DNA of 64,000 nt from Mesocentrotus franciscanus (GCA_037976565.1 CP137679.1:31377764-31441763); one strand, 5' to 3'. Shown: positions 50,203 to 60,766, counted from the first letter of the stretch. The notes: generated by a model not told the origin, from the sequence alone. Numbers and translations are program-made.

Positions 50203-50701
50203 TTAATTTTCTACAGGAAATACAATACCAATCATGTGAAAGAATATGTTTTTAATACGTGATGATACAAATTTTGCCGGGAAAGTCGGGAGACCGCCTA
50301 CGAATTGATATATTTGGTAAATTATTATATCTATTGGGACCAAATAGATATCGCGCACGTGGTCGCGTAGTCCCATATACATCTTTCTGTGTACAGTGCT
50401 TGTAACTTTACCAAGACTGGGCCACATTTCTTATCATGTTGATGATTCCAGAACCTTGCAGTACACACCAATACTTATATGCTAGATGATCAACCTTTTC
50501 TGATCGATTCCACAACGTTTCTTTCACAATGCAATCGCATGACCAGAACTGGTCTTTATCTTTAAGCATATGATGATGACAATACATAACACAGGAAAAC
50601 ATAAAAGGACTTGTACATTTCATTTGTTCCTTTGAGGCAGTGAACCAGTTTTCTAAGAGGTCACAATATTTCTGAAAGGAATAATGGGGCCTAATGGCCA
50701 T
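50203..50701 (-). pseudogene. Unidentified broken coding-like sequence (copy 2 of dispersed sequence)
   Basis: On the - strand, a 97-codon frame starts at 50701 (MAIRPHYSFQKYCDLLENWF) and stops after GIINMIRNVAQSW. A second, overlapping frame (50427-50203) continues with GKVTSTVHRKMYMGLRDHVR and stops after VFPVEN. The two would join through a frame change near 50410. The segment at 50357-50567 recurs inverted at 7882-8090. I do not recognise a family. It could be a decayed transposon gene, a processed pseudogene or a chance frame in a repeat. It lies 3.1 kb downstream of the GTF2B stop, on the same strand. Confidence 0.35.
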
Positions 50702-52305
50702 TTTCTCTTCAAAAAATTAATATAGTTAATCATTCCAACAAGGAATAACAACCATTATTTACAAAAATCAAAATCAAATCACTTAATAAGATTTTGAAAG
50801 TCATATTTAATTTGAACTATTACAATTTAATATTAATAATAAATCCTTCATATTTTTGAAAGATGACAAATATTTTTAATTTAAAATTCAAATCATAGCT
50901 TTTTAAAAAGAAAAAATGTTCATAACATGCAAGAAAATCTGTAGCAGTCATATAAAAAAAAAACTAACAATGGTATTCATACCACATGGCAACTTCAATA
51001 AATATAACACAAAAAATAAACATCCCTACCATTTTACAACATATACATAACCAACTGCATGTAGCAAGCACCTAAATGAAACAGATAATGACTCACCATT
51101 ACACATACTTTGCCTGTTTTAATGTTATGTTCATACATACACCACCACGCAAAAAGTCCATGTTTATCCATAATTAAACAGCATGTTATTGTTCAACACT
51201 CGATCCAGGTGACAATTTATCATCTTTTAGTTCGCTTTATAGAAGACACTACCAATGTATCACTGCAATGATAGCTACATGTTGTAGCTTATAGTTGTAC
51301 AAGTATGTGCTGTACATGTGTGGGTGCTGTACATGTATTTTATTGAAAACGCACTTGTTTTCAGGAGCTTTTGAATACTAAGTAGTTATTATTTTTTAAA
51401 TTTGTTATTGTGTGTCTGTAAAGTAGCACTGTTAGTTTTGTTTTTCATCACAGCACAGGAGAGTATACTTATATAGTAGCTGCGCTATATAAATTGATCT
51501 AATTATTATTAGTATATGTGTAGGAGCTATACATGTATGTATATATGCTGTACATTTTGTCTGGTTTTACAACACACGCTCTTCTTCTTCTTCTTCCTGA
51601 AAAATACAGGCTTCATGAAATGTAGATATACTGTATAACGCAATCACAAAGACTTTCTAAAAATAAATCAGAGGCAATTTCACTAGCCCTGTGCATTGAA
51701 GTGGGCAAACATTACAATTATACATTACATAATTTGAACATGAATTCTATAGACCCACATATTGATTTTTGAAGTATTTGTAATCGCATTTCTGTATCTT
51801 AAAACACAGAGCTCAGTGAATACGTGCAAGTCCTTTATTGCACGCAGTTGCCATTCATTTGACACCATTAAAAAAAGAACGTGGCACCTTTTTTCAGCGG
51901 TTTACCACACTTTATCTGAACAAGCCTTTAGCATTCAATGTGTATCCAATGTGAATCCAAAGTCTAAAAGCCATATATTATTTCAAAACTTGTAGATGAA
52001 AGCAAAAATAACACTACATGAAATAACTTTGATCAGCTGGTGACAAGAATGAGAGAACACCTTGCAATTTACAGGCAAAAATAAAATAATTACCAAATCG
52101 ATTCAAACTTGGCCTTGGCTCACGAAATTGGATGATGCAACATACCATTATGCATCTTGCAAAGAGAAGAGAATATAGGAGCTATGAAACAGACACAAAA
52201 AATAGTGTATCATGTAGTGTATGGGAGAGCATGTACAAGCATCTGAGAGTAGGATGACATGGTAATAATGTCTATTGTGTTGTGATGTATGAAATATCTT
52301 AGTGT
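50702..52305. other. Intergenic, 3' of GTF2B
   Basis: AT-rich. It has repeated GCTGTACATGT words (51250-51560) and a SINE-like 3' end, GCTGCGCTATATAAATTGAT, at about 51481 followed by ATTATTATT. No gene seen. Confidence 0.5.
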
Positions 52306-52860
52306 TATGTACCATGGTACGACTTCGGCGTAGTGTTTTAGTGTTATGGTTCACTGCCATTACTGCACGGTGTTGGATGTAGTTTTCTCTCTTGATGTTA
52401 TGGTGCCATGGTATTGTATAAAGGTCTTAGTGATATGGTGCCGTGCCATTACTGTATGATGGTACATGTAGCTTTCTCTCTTGGTGTTATGATGCCATGG
52501 TGTTGTATAAAGGTCTTAGTGATATGGTGCCATGCCATTACTGTATGATGGTACATGTAGCTTTCTCTCTTGGTGTTATGGTGCCATGGTGTTGTATAAA
52601 GGTCTTAGTGATATGGTGCCATACCATTACTGTATGATGGTACATGTAGCTTTCTCTCTTGGTGTTATGGTGCCATGGTGTTGTATAAAGGTCTTAGTGA
52701 TATGGTGCCATACCATTACTGTATGATGGTACATGTAGCGTTCTCTCTTGATGTTATGGTGCTGTGATATTGTATGAAGGTTTTAGTATGGGGGGCCATT
52801 GCATTACGGCATGATGGTACATGGATATCTTGGTGTAATGGAGCCATGGTACAATTATGG
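52306..52860 (+). repeat. 89-bp minisatellite, about six units
   Basis: TTTCTCTCTTG recurs at 52384, 52473, 52562, 52651 and (as TTCTCTCTTG) 52741, spacing 89-90 bp. Each unit contains GGTGCCATGGTGTTGTATAA, AGGTCTTAGTGATATGG and CCATTACTGTATGATGGTAC. The central three to four units are nearly identical; both edges are degenerate. Open frames across it are a by-product of the repeat. Confidence 0.92.
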
Positions 52861-53253
52861 TGCAGTGTATCAAAATCATGTTGTTACAGATGAACCAGTG
52901 TACACACACATATTGTGGTGCTGTCATTTACAAGTGTTTAGCAGTCATGGGGCTATTGCTAGGGGGGATTGTCACACCCACAGCCCTGTTCACAATTTCT
53001 ACTTGCAACATTCCCCCTTTCAAGCCTTGCTTGTTGAGCCTCTTCAGCAAATTTGAACATCCGAGAACTTCTCTGTTTTGCCTACTTGTAACAAATATTT
53101 CAGCCACAAGATCACAAAGACTTTAAAACAATACCCTATGGCAATTTCAATAGCCTTGTGTGCCATCCATTGAAATGTCAGATATTACATCGACATGATT
53201 ACGCAATCCGAAAATTCTGAAGGCAATGAATAGGATACTGAAATCTCCTTGAG

Positions 53254-53692
53254 TTTATTTCTTGAAAGTATTTGTGATCATCTTCAGCAACCTTGTCTGC
53301 AATTTTGGTCCCCCTTCGAGATGAGCTGGTAATGCCCCTGGTTGTGCCATAATACAATGGCGTTGCAACTATTGATGGTACCATGATGTTTTGATTTTAC
53401 TATCTAACAATTTCACGGTGCTATGTTATTTCATAGCATAATGCCAATTTAACAATATCTTTGTAATATTGCGCAATCGCATCATATAATTTCTTATAGT
53501 TTAATGACACATCCTCAAGGTATTCATGTGCGAGTTTTAAAGTCTATTGTTCTGATACCTTCCTCAGATATGAAACGGCATCTAAGAAAGGTTTCTGAAC
53601 CATAAACACCAAAACTGTCACTGATACTTGTAACTACCGTAAATGAATGTGTCATAGAACCTAATGAATGAAAACATCCTGATGAGTTTATT
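53254..53692 (-). other. gtf2b: GTF2B 3' UTR with two candidate polyadenylation signals
   Basis: On the - strand, AATAAA occurs at 53692-53687 (about 120 nt after the stop) and at 53259-53254 (about 550 nt after it). Either could define the 3' end. No other coding signal is seen here. Confidence 0.4.
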
Positions 53693-53810
53693 CGACAAAA
53701 TCATAGAATTTCAGTCTTGCTTAATCTAGCGACATCATGGTGGGAATTCCAGTCTTTGGGGTAAAGATTTAAAATTGAAGGGAGTCAAGTCGCAGAGATG
53801 TCCTGGATCA

Positions 53811-53944
53811 TCAAGGAGGTGGCAAATCCTCAATCTTCGTTGCAAACTGAAAGTCTTGAGGGAACAGATCGTGAGACTTGGGATAGATAAGCTTGTACGA
53901 TTGCCGAATAGTCACATCTGCCACGCCAGCGATTTCTCCGATTT
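53811..53944 (-). CDS. gtf2b: TFIIB last coding exon
   Basis: The acceptor TCTCTCTTGTCCTTCAG is followed by [20 protein letters not shown], then [20 protein letters not shown] and PPP, with TGA at 53813-53811. Human TFIIB ends [20 protein letters not shown], then [20 protein letters not shown] and PQL. The length and C-terminus match, so this is the true protein end. Confidence 0.97.
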
Positions 53945-54380
53945 CTGAAGGACAAGAGAGAAAGGCATGTAAGGTATAAAAACTATAAGCTTGTATGTGG
54001 GCCAACTAGGTTAATCCAGGCTTGACTTAGGCCCATCACACACTATACGATCGTTCTGTGATCTGATTTTCAAGAAACCTCTACCATTTAATTTGGAAAC
54101 TTAAGCAAATATCATCTTCCTGATTGAGGTTTTGAATTATTTGTCAAGTTATGCCTTTTAGACGGCATAAAAGCCAAACAGCTTCAAATCACAGATGATT
54201 CTAAAAGTAAAACAATAAAAAAATTATAAAAAACAGTGAAAATGACTTACTGCACCCATTGTAACTATTATCATCCCTGAACTATTAAAAAAAAACATTA
54301 TTGATATTTTATTTTCAAAATTTGACAATACCAATATGCTATGTGCAAAATTGAATATCACTGTGTAACTACAATAGAGT

Positions 54381-54768
54381 GGTGAAGTGTGACGTCATCA
54401 AAAATCTATTTTAGGAATTTCTCAATTTTTTCTTCATTTTCCGAAAGACCACCAAATATAATGTCCAAATGTCTAAAACCAATTGCATATGCTAAGTATT
54501 GGCTGAGATATGACCATCTGAATAAAAAGATTGCCTATGGGAACTCAGTGCTATATTGCTCTGGCTCCTAATGTTATGAGCCAGAGCAATATAACACTGA
54601 GTTCCCATAGGCAATCTTTTTATTCAGATGGTCATATCTCAGCAAGTACTTAATATATTCAATTGGTTTTCGACATTTGGACATTATTTTTGGTGCTCTT
54701 TCGGAAATGAAGAAAATTTGAGAAATTCCAAAAATAGATTTTTATGACGTCACAGCTTCGGTACTCTA
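54381..54768. repeat. Foldback (large inverted repeat) of about 190-bp arms
   Basis: Left arm 54381-54567, right arm 54578-54768, meeting at CTGGCTCCTAATGTTATGAGCCAG-type sequence (54561-54585). Shared landmarks on opposite strands include GTGACGTCAT, TGGACATTATxTTTGGT, TATCTCAGC, CCATCTGAATAAAAAGATTG and CCTATGGGAACTCAGTG. By eye the arms are about 85-90% alike. Confidence 0.85.
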
Positions 54769-55340
54769 TAAGGCGTAAAAATAAAAAGATGTTATATTGC
54801 CCTTTGCGACCGACCCAAAAATCTTTAAATCTATGGTCGGCTTTTTAATAAAGATTTTTTTTTCTTACTGTTTTTTTAGAGAAAAAAAATATGTCTTTTG
54901 TTGTTTAAATGGGATATAAATGGGATATAAATGCATAAAATCATCAAATTATTCCTAATGTTATGAGCCAGAGCAATATAACACTGAGTTCCCATAGGCA
55001 ATCTTTTTATTCAGATGGTCATATCTCGGCAAGTACTTAATATATTCAATTGGTTTTCGACATTTGGACATTATTTTTGGTGCTCTTTCGGAAAATGAAG
55101 AAAAATTTGAGAAATTCCAAAAATAGATTTTTATGACGTCACAGCTTCGGTACTCTATAAGGCGTAAAAATAAAAAGATGTTATATTGCCCTTTGCGACC
55201 GACCCAAAAATCTTTAAATCTATGGTCGGCTTTTTAATAAAGATTTTTTTTTCTTACTGTTTTTTTAGAGAAAAAAAATATGTCTTTTGTTGTTTAAATG
55301 GGATATAAATGGGATATAAATGCATAAAATCATCAAATTA
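54567..55340. repeat. Near-perfect 387-bp tandem duplication
   Basis: Unit 1 is 54567-54953 and unit 2 is 54954-55340. Both begin CCTAATGTTATGAGCC and end ATAAAATCATCAAATTATTC. Only about three single-base differences are visible, so the duplication is recent. Unit 1 starts almost exactly at the centre of the foldback. Confidence 0.92.
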
Positions 55341-55595
55341 TTCCCAAATTTTCGCTCGTCTTCTGCCCTAGTTTCGAAATCCTGCAAGCGTAAACAAGTA
55401 GACCCCGGCCTCGTGTACGTGTATATACCATGCACTGCACCAGCTAGAAACAAGCGAGATTTAGGCGACGTTCCCGGTTTTGAGTTTTTTGGGAGACGGT
55501 CGCTGTTTTGAGGGGAAAAAAGTTTAAAAAAAAAAAAATCTGATCGACCGACCCAGGTTCTGGCACCTAAAGGGCAATATAACATCTTTTTTTTT
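55172..55595. mobile_element. MITE-like element with GATGTTATATTGCCCTTT ends
   Basis: AAAAAGATGTTATATTGCCC at about 55173 and its reverse complement at 55571-55592 bound about 420 bp. Both ends continue into a GACCGACCC or GGGTCGGTC word. The left half is part of the 387-bp tandem duplication, so a truncated copy also lies at 54785-54953. A - strand open frame over 55265-55585 is probably incidental. Confidence 0.65.
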
Positions 55596-55658
55596 AAAGG
55601 CCTAATTACAATATAAATACATTTTTAAAAATTCAATTTTTTTTTCCTAAGATGATAC

Positions 55659-55735
55659 CTTTCTGAGATCGTTTTTCCTCTGATGCCTGTGAAGCCATGT
55701 AAATTGCTGCAGCGGTCACCGATATTGGGCTCCGT
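55659..55735 (-). CDS. gtf2b: TFIIB penultimate coding exon
   Basis: A 77-nt exon between TATTTTGCAG and AAAG|GTATCA. It reads RSPISVTAAAIYMASQASEE then KRSQK, nearly identical to human RSPISVAAAAIYMASQASAE then KRTQK. It starts by completing Gly (GG+A) and ends in phase 1 (G of Glu), and both junctions fit the neighbouring exons exactly. Confidence 0.95.
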
Positions 55736-55865
55736 CTGCAAAATACATGTATGGACAAATATAGGGTGAAAAAAAGAAAATTGATGGAACATTGATTTCT
55801 GAAACATAATGAAAGAAATCGAAAAAAGCCATGATATCTTTGTGTTCATAACATTTACATAACAT

Positions 55866-56146
55866 CTGGGGGGTGTTTCACAAAGACTAAGATCGACTTT
55901 AAGTTGGACTTAAGTATAGCAGGCCGTTCATGCCATTGTTTTCTCTCATCATTTACTGGCATTGGTCTCTCAAGGGACGTACAAATCATGGTAAAAAATC
56001 TACAAAACTTACATTTTTTGATAATTCATTATTGAAGGAAAAATATTATCTAAAGATCATAATGGTGAGAGCAAACAATGGCACGAACGGCCTGTTATAC
56101 TTAAGTCCAACTTAAAGTCGATCTTAGTCTTTGTGAAACACCCCTG
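55866..56146. mobile_element. MITE with about 85-bp inverted ends (GTGTTTCACAAAG family)
   Basis: Left end GGGGGGTGTTTCACAAAGAC, right end (reversed) CAGGGGTGTTTCACAAAGAC. The arms stay similar through CGACTTTAAGTTGGACTTAA and GGCCGTTC(A/G)TGCCATTGTTT, so almost the whole 280 bp folds into a hairpin. No coding capacity. Confidence 0.88.
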
Positions 56147-56339
56147 TACTATGATGCAAAATCAATCGCATCATCAAGGTTTAATAGTAGGGCTCATCCA
56201 CTAGTGAAATAAGTCTCAAAATAATGTATTCTGTACAAAATTACACCATGTCCTTTTTCACTACATTTGCTACACTCGTCTGGCATTTATGTATGTAGGG
56301 ACATCGAAGTCACATGGTTTATATCAAAGTCACATGGTT

Positions 56340-56500
56340 TAAACACATGACTGGAGAAGGTAGAGTAGTGAGTTTGAGCCCCAGAACAGCACTGATGTCC
56401 TCTTTGGCAAGACAGGTACCTACATTTGCCACTCTCTACCCAGGTGTAGTAAGCGGAAATCTGGTACAAGGCATTCAGGATGTCAGGGCACAAACTTTCA
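56340..56500 (+). mobile_element. SINE copy with B-box-like tRNA head
   Basis: GTAGAGTAGTGAGTTTGAGC and CCCAGAAC contain a B-box-like AGTTTGAGCCC. The family core follows: CTTTGGCAAGACAGGTACC and CATTTGCCACTCTCTACCC. This is the best-preserved head of the three copies. Confidence 0.6.
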
Positions 56501-56963
56501 AGAATACTCAAAACAAGACTAAAATTAAGATATGACATGTTGGCTATGAATGGGACTGTCTTCTTCTTGTATGACTGTCTGACTTTATGGTATCTTTTGA
56601 AGACCTACAGGATCAAATTTTCCTTCTACACATGCTTGACCTCAAAATGAAATATAATTGGATCTTTATGCGCAGATTCAATCAATACATGTTCCATTGA
56701 AAACATGGTTTAAGGGGGAAAAAGTGTGGTCTTTATTTGTGGTCTTTCTAAAAAGGTCATCACTAAAACAGGTTTGACTGTCGCTGGATATGTTCAGAAG
56801 CTCATAAAGTCTGTCTCCTTTGGAAATTCATATTTTATGCAAATATTATACAATAAATATATTTCATTCACATTCTAAGCAAACTCACATTCCTTATATG
56901 AGCCAAAAGTAAAATTATGGGTCCATATTGTACTAAATTCAGTTGAATTAGACCTTGGATCTA

Positions 56964-57595
56964 AAGGGTGTTTCTCACTGAGCGGCGATTGCTTAACAAC
57001 GTTGCGAAATTGGATTCGCAACTTTTCTGACGAATGTCGGCGAAAATCAGGGTTCGCCTCTGCGAAATTTAGCAACTTTTAGCGATGTTTAGCGACAATA
57101 AGCAACATTTGAGCGGATGTTTGCGACAGTGTTTGCAAAAGGCAGTTGGCAAATGTTAGCGACAGTTTTTGCGAAGATTTGCAACTATTTGCCAATCTGT
57201 TGCCACTATTTATGAATGTTTGGGACCTTTTGCTAACTCCTGGTACTCAATCGGTCAATTTTATATAGGAAACATATAAACGTGGTCGCTAGCATTGGCG
57301 AATCAAAAAGAACTTCAGCGACACCGTCTTACAACCGCTTGCAAAGGCTTACGACTGTTTTGCAAAAGCTTACGACTGTTTTGCAAACGCTAACAACTGT
57401 TTGCGGAAAAATAAATTCCAAAGACATTTTTAACATGTTCAAAATTTCTTTGCGACAAGAAAAACTGTTTGCGACAATGAAAACTGTTTGAGAAGTTTCT
57501 TGCAACCTTTGCTTTAACAAACCTTGTACGAACCCTGGCGAAACCCCAGATTCGCTACGTTCGCAAGCATTCGCCGCACAGAGGGATACACCCTT
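56964..57595. mobile_element. 632-bp MITE with TA target duplication and word-rich interior
   Basis: The ends are inverted: left AAGGGTGTTTCTCACTGAGC, right (reversed) AAGGGTGTATCCCTCTGTGC. The similarity continues for roughly 35 bp through GCGGCGA(T/A)TGCTT. TA flanks both ends (56962-56963 and 57596-57597). The sister copy of the surrounding duplication (near 60240) has GATCTAAGATGA at the same site, so the empty site is visible. The interior is dense in GCGAC, TTTGCAA and TTGCGAA words. No transposase is encoded. Confidence 0.88.
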
Positions 57596-58036
57596 TAGAT
57601 GATATTGAACCAAAGGAAAACTTAGACCTCAGAATATCTTCCTTTGTTAAACCTAAATTTGAACAAAAGCTTAAACCCAGTCACGGTTGGGTTTAAATTT
57701 CAATAGCTCATGGGCCATAGTGTAAGTATATGCTGTTCTTAATTAGTTACCTTTTCATGAATGTCAAAATATTTTTAATATCTTGCTTCTAAAGGTATGA
57801 AAAAGTATTGTCCGACAATACTTGAAATCAGAACCAATGAACAGGAAATGATTCATTGATGAAAATTTACACATTCAAGGAAATTTTGTGACTTGAAAAG
57901 GTAGCTAATTAGAGAAAATCAGCTATTTGCTAATCAGCAAATAAACTAATCAATGTTGTGATGCCTGACTGATCTCCAGATGTTCTTTTTCCTATTGGCC
58001 TTCATTACTAACACACAAAAAGTGTTGTCTTTATTT

Positions 58037-60018
58037 AAAGGACACTTGGAAAACTCTGAACAACCTGCTTGGTAAAGATAGTATATCGAAAGTACCCTTA
58101 TTCATTCGTAAAGATGGTGTTAGGCTTACTGAACCAAAAGCAATTGCAAATGCATTTAACTCGTTTTTGTTAATGCTGGTCGTTTTGATAATCCCAAGAC
58201 CACTGGATGCTTTCATGACTATTTAAAAACCAGTGTAACACATTCTTTGTTTCTTTCACCAACAGATCGAAATGAGATCTTGAAGTTATCTTCTTCCTTG
58301 AAAAATAAACACTCCTGTGGGGTCGATGATTTGTCACCATATGTTATAAAGAAGATAATTCATTATATTGTTGAACCTTTAACCCATGTGTTTAATTTAT
58401 CATTTATGTCTGGAACATTTCCTGATTCAATGAAAGTTTCAAAAGTCATACCTTTATTTAAGAAAGGTGATATACATGTACATGATTTATTGAACTATCA
58501 CCCAATATCCTTGCTATCATATTTTTCCAAGATTTTAGAAAGACTAATGTACAATTGATTATTTACTTTCCTTCATAAGCATTCAATTATTTTTTCTTGG
58601 GTTTTGGGGTTTCGAAAATGTTATTCAACAGAGTCAGCTTTACTTTTTGCGTCCCAACTTTTGTACCAATTTTATGAAAAGAAACAGATAGCTTTAGGAG
58701 TGTATGTAAACCTTAGCAAGGCATTCGATTTTTCGGATCACAAAATCTAATTACGAAAACTAAGTTTCTATGGAATTAGAGGCATTCCATCAGAAGATTT
58801 CAAAGTTATCTGTCTAATAGAACACAATTTGTAAAATATAATGAAACGACTCTGAATTGCTATAAATGAAGCAAGGTGTTCCTCAAGGTAGTATCTTGGG
58901 CCCGTTATTATTTTTGCTCTTCATAAACAACATTGTTGAGTCTTCAAGGAAATTACATTATGTACTGTATGCCGATGACACAAACATATTCTATTCTGGT
59001 AAAAATTTGAATGACATAATTTTTGAAGCCAATGTTGAACTTCAAAAGGTTGCTAGTTGGTTTTCCGCAAATAAATTAAAGATTAATCAGACCAAAACAA
59101 AGTTCATGATATTTAACTTTGGCAACAAACATGATACTTTAATTGAAGAGGTAAATCTGATAATAGATGGCACTTGTATTGACCAGGTACAATTTGCAAA
59201 TTTCTTAGGAGTTGCCATTGACAATAAACTCACATGGGAAAAACACATTGAATTAATTTCTAAGAAGATTTGATCTACAGTCAGCGTTATGAGTAAGCTA
59301 AGAAGTTTTCTACCATTCTCTACAATGCTTTCTTTATACTATACACTTGTATATCCCTATCTAAAGTATTATAACTTAGTGTGGGTGAGAACATTTTATA
59401 AATTATTACAGCCCCTTATCATACTCCAAAAGCGGGATGTTCGGTTATGCTGCAACGCTTCCTTCAGGGTGCACACCTCTCCATTGTTTAAGTCTTTAAA
59501 ATTACTCAAACTTCCAGATATTCTTTCTCAAGGTACTTAATCATTTATGTACAAACTCAAAAATGCTATGTAACCAGTAACATTTCATGTCAGTTTTCGT
59601 TTGAACTCGGATGTCCACTCATTTAATACAAGAAAAAATGATGACTTCCATCTACATGTACCAAAATTCACTAACTCATTTTTGCAAAATAAATCAATTA
59701 GATATCAAGGTATATGGAACACCATGTTTAGTCATTTAAAGGGTGTTATGAACTACAACGCATATTAACTGAAACTAAAAAGAACAATACTTGTCACTTA
59801 TTGATTTATTGAAATACATAATTGATTCATATATTTTTTAGTATGTTACATTATTAGTATTGTATTGTATTGTATATGTATCTTTTTATATTTGGGGTTG
59901 CTTGTTTACAAGTTTTTAGCTTATTTTAGCAATCCCGGTATTTAATGCAATGATTTCATTTTTATTTTTATCTTTTGCCAAATAAATGTGAATTGAATTG
60001 AATTGAATTGAATTGAAT
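58037..60018 (+). mobile_element. 5'-truncated, broken non-LTR retrotransposon (CR1/Jockey-like LINE)
   Basis: Reverse-transcriptase remnants occur in order. TWKTLNNLLGKDSISKVPLF (from about 58045) precedes the RT. LKNKHSCGVDDLSPYVIKKI and KVSKVIPLFKKGD follow (58247-58558). MKQGVPQGSILGPLLFLLFI and LHYVLYADDTNIF carry the catalytic YADD box (58866-59273). A C-terminal part, ILQKRDVRLCCNASFRVHTS, ends near 59540. In-frame stops (for example TGA at 59271) and a frame change between 58558 and 58866 make it inactive. The endonuclease region is missing, typical of 5' truncation. The 3' end is AATAAATGTG plus an AATTG repeat (59991-60018), a short terminal microsatellite like those of CR1-type LINEs. 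The clade is a judgement from motifs only. Confidence 0.9.
59991..60018 (+). repeat. (AATTG)n terminal microsatellite of the LINE
   Basis: About five and a half copies of AATTG directly follow AATAAATGTG at the LINE 3' end and abut the start of the resumed host sequence (GTGGTCTTTC). Confidence 0.85.
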
Positions 60019-60729
60019 TTGTGGTCTTTCTAAAAAGGTCATCACTAAAACAGGTTTGACCGTTACTGGATATGTTCAGAAGCTCATAAATGTCTGTCTC
60101 CTTTGGAAATTCATATTTTATGCAAATATTATACAATAAACATGTTTCATTCACATTTTAAGCAAATTCATATTCCTGATATGAGCCAAAAGTAAAATTA
60201 TGGGTTCATATTGTACTAATTCAGTTGAAATCGACCTTAGATCTAAGATGACATTGAACCAAAGGAAAACTTAGACCTCAGAATATCTTCCTTTGTTAAA
60301 CCTAAATTTGAACAAAAGCTTAAACCCAGTCACGGTTGGGTTTAAATTTCAATAGCTCATTGGCCATAGTGTAAGTATATATGCTGTTCTTAATTAGTTA
60401 CCTTTTCATGAATGTCAAAATATTTTTAATATCTTGCTTCTAAAGGTATGAAAAAGCATTGTCCGACAATACTTGAAATCAGAACCAATGGACAGGAAAT
60501 GATTCATTGATGAAAATTTACACATTCAAGGAAATTTTGTGACTTGAAAAGCTACAATGTAGCTAATTAGAGAAAATCAACTATTTGCTAATCAGCAAAT
60601 AAACCAATCAATGTTGTGATGCCTGACTGATCTCCAGATGTTCTTTTTTTCTATTGGCCTTCATTACTAACACACAAAAGAAACAGACTTCTTGTTTAAG
60701 ATAAAACAATTAACAGTTTTCTTGAACCC

Positions 60730-60730
<1 letters not shown>

Positions 60731-60763
<33 letters not shown>
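60731..60763. repeat. (TA)n microsatellite
   Basis: About 32 bp of TA just after the end of the tandem duplication. Confidence 0.93.

Positions 60764-60766
<3 letters not shown>

Larger units (their letters stand above)
56721..60679 (+). repeat. Tandem duplication of about 0.68 kb, each copy later interrupted
   Basis: Copy 1 is 56721-58016; copy 2 is 58017-58036 plus 60017-60679. Both contain the same series of landmarks: AAAAAGTGT(G/T)GTCTTTATTT, GGTCATCACTAAAACAGG, GAGCCAAAAGTAAAATTATG, CCAGTCACGGTTGGGTTTAA and CATTACTAACACACAAAA. By eye they differ at a few per cent of positions. Copy 1 carries a MITE (56964-57595) missing from copy 2; copy 2 carries the LINE (58037-60016) missing from copy 1. 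Confidence 0.9.

Noticed and set aside
52443..52726. Two 64-codon frames with repeated peptide MPLLYDGTCSFLSWCY
   Set aside because: They arise from the 89-bp minisatellite. The unit is not a multiple of three, so the frame cannot be a repeated protein domain.
55265..55585. 106-codon - strand frame
   Set aside because: It lies within a MITE-like element and includes A- and T-homopolymer runs. No homology recognised.
55625..55849. 74-codon - strand frame over the TFIIB exon
   Set aside because: It is read in the wrong frame. The true exon is 55659-55735, whose frame matches TFIIB on both sides.
56736..60679. LINE flanked by a 650-bp target-site duplication
   Set aside because: At first the LINE seems to sit exactly between two direct repeats. 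The 19-of-20-base match of 58017-58036 to 56721-56740 shows that copy 2 starts before the LINE, so a tandem duplication followed by ordinary insertion explains it better.
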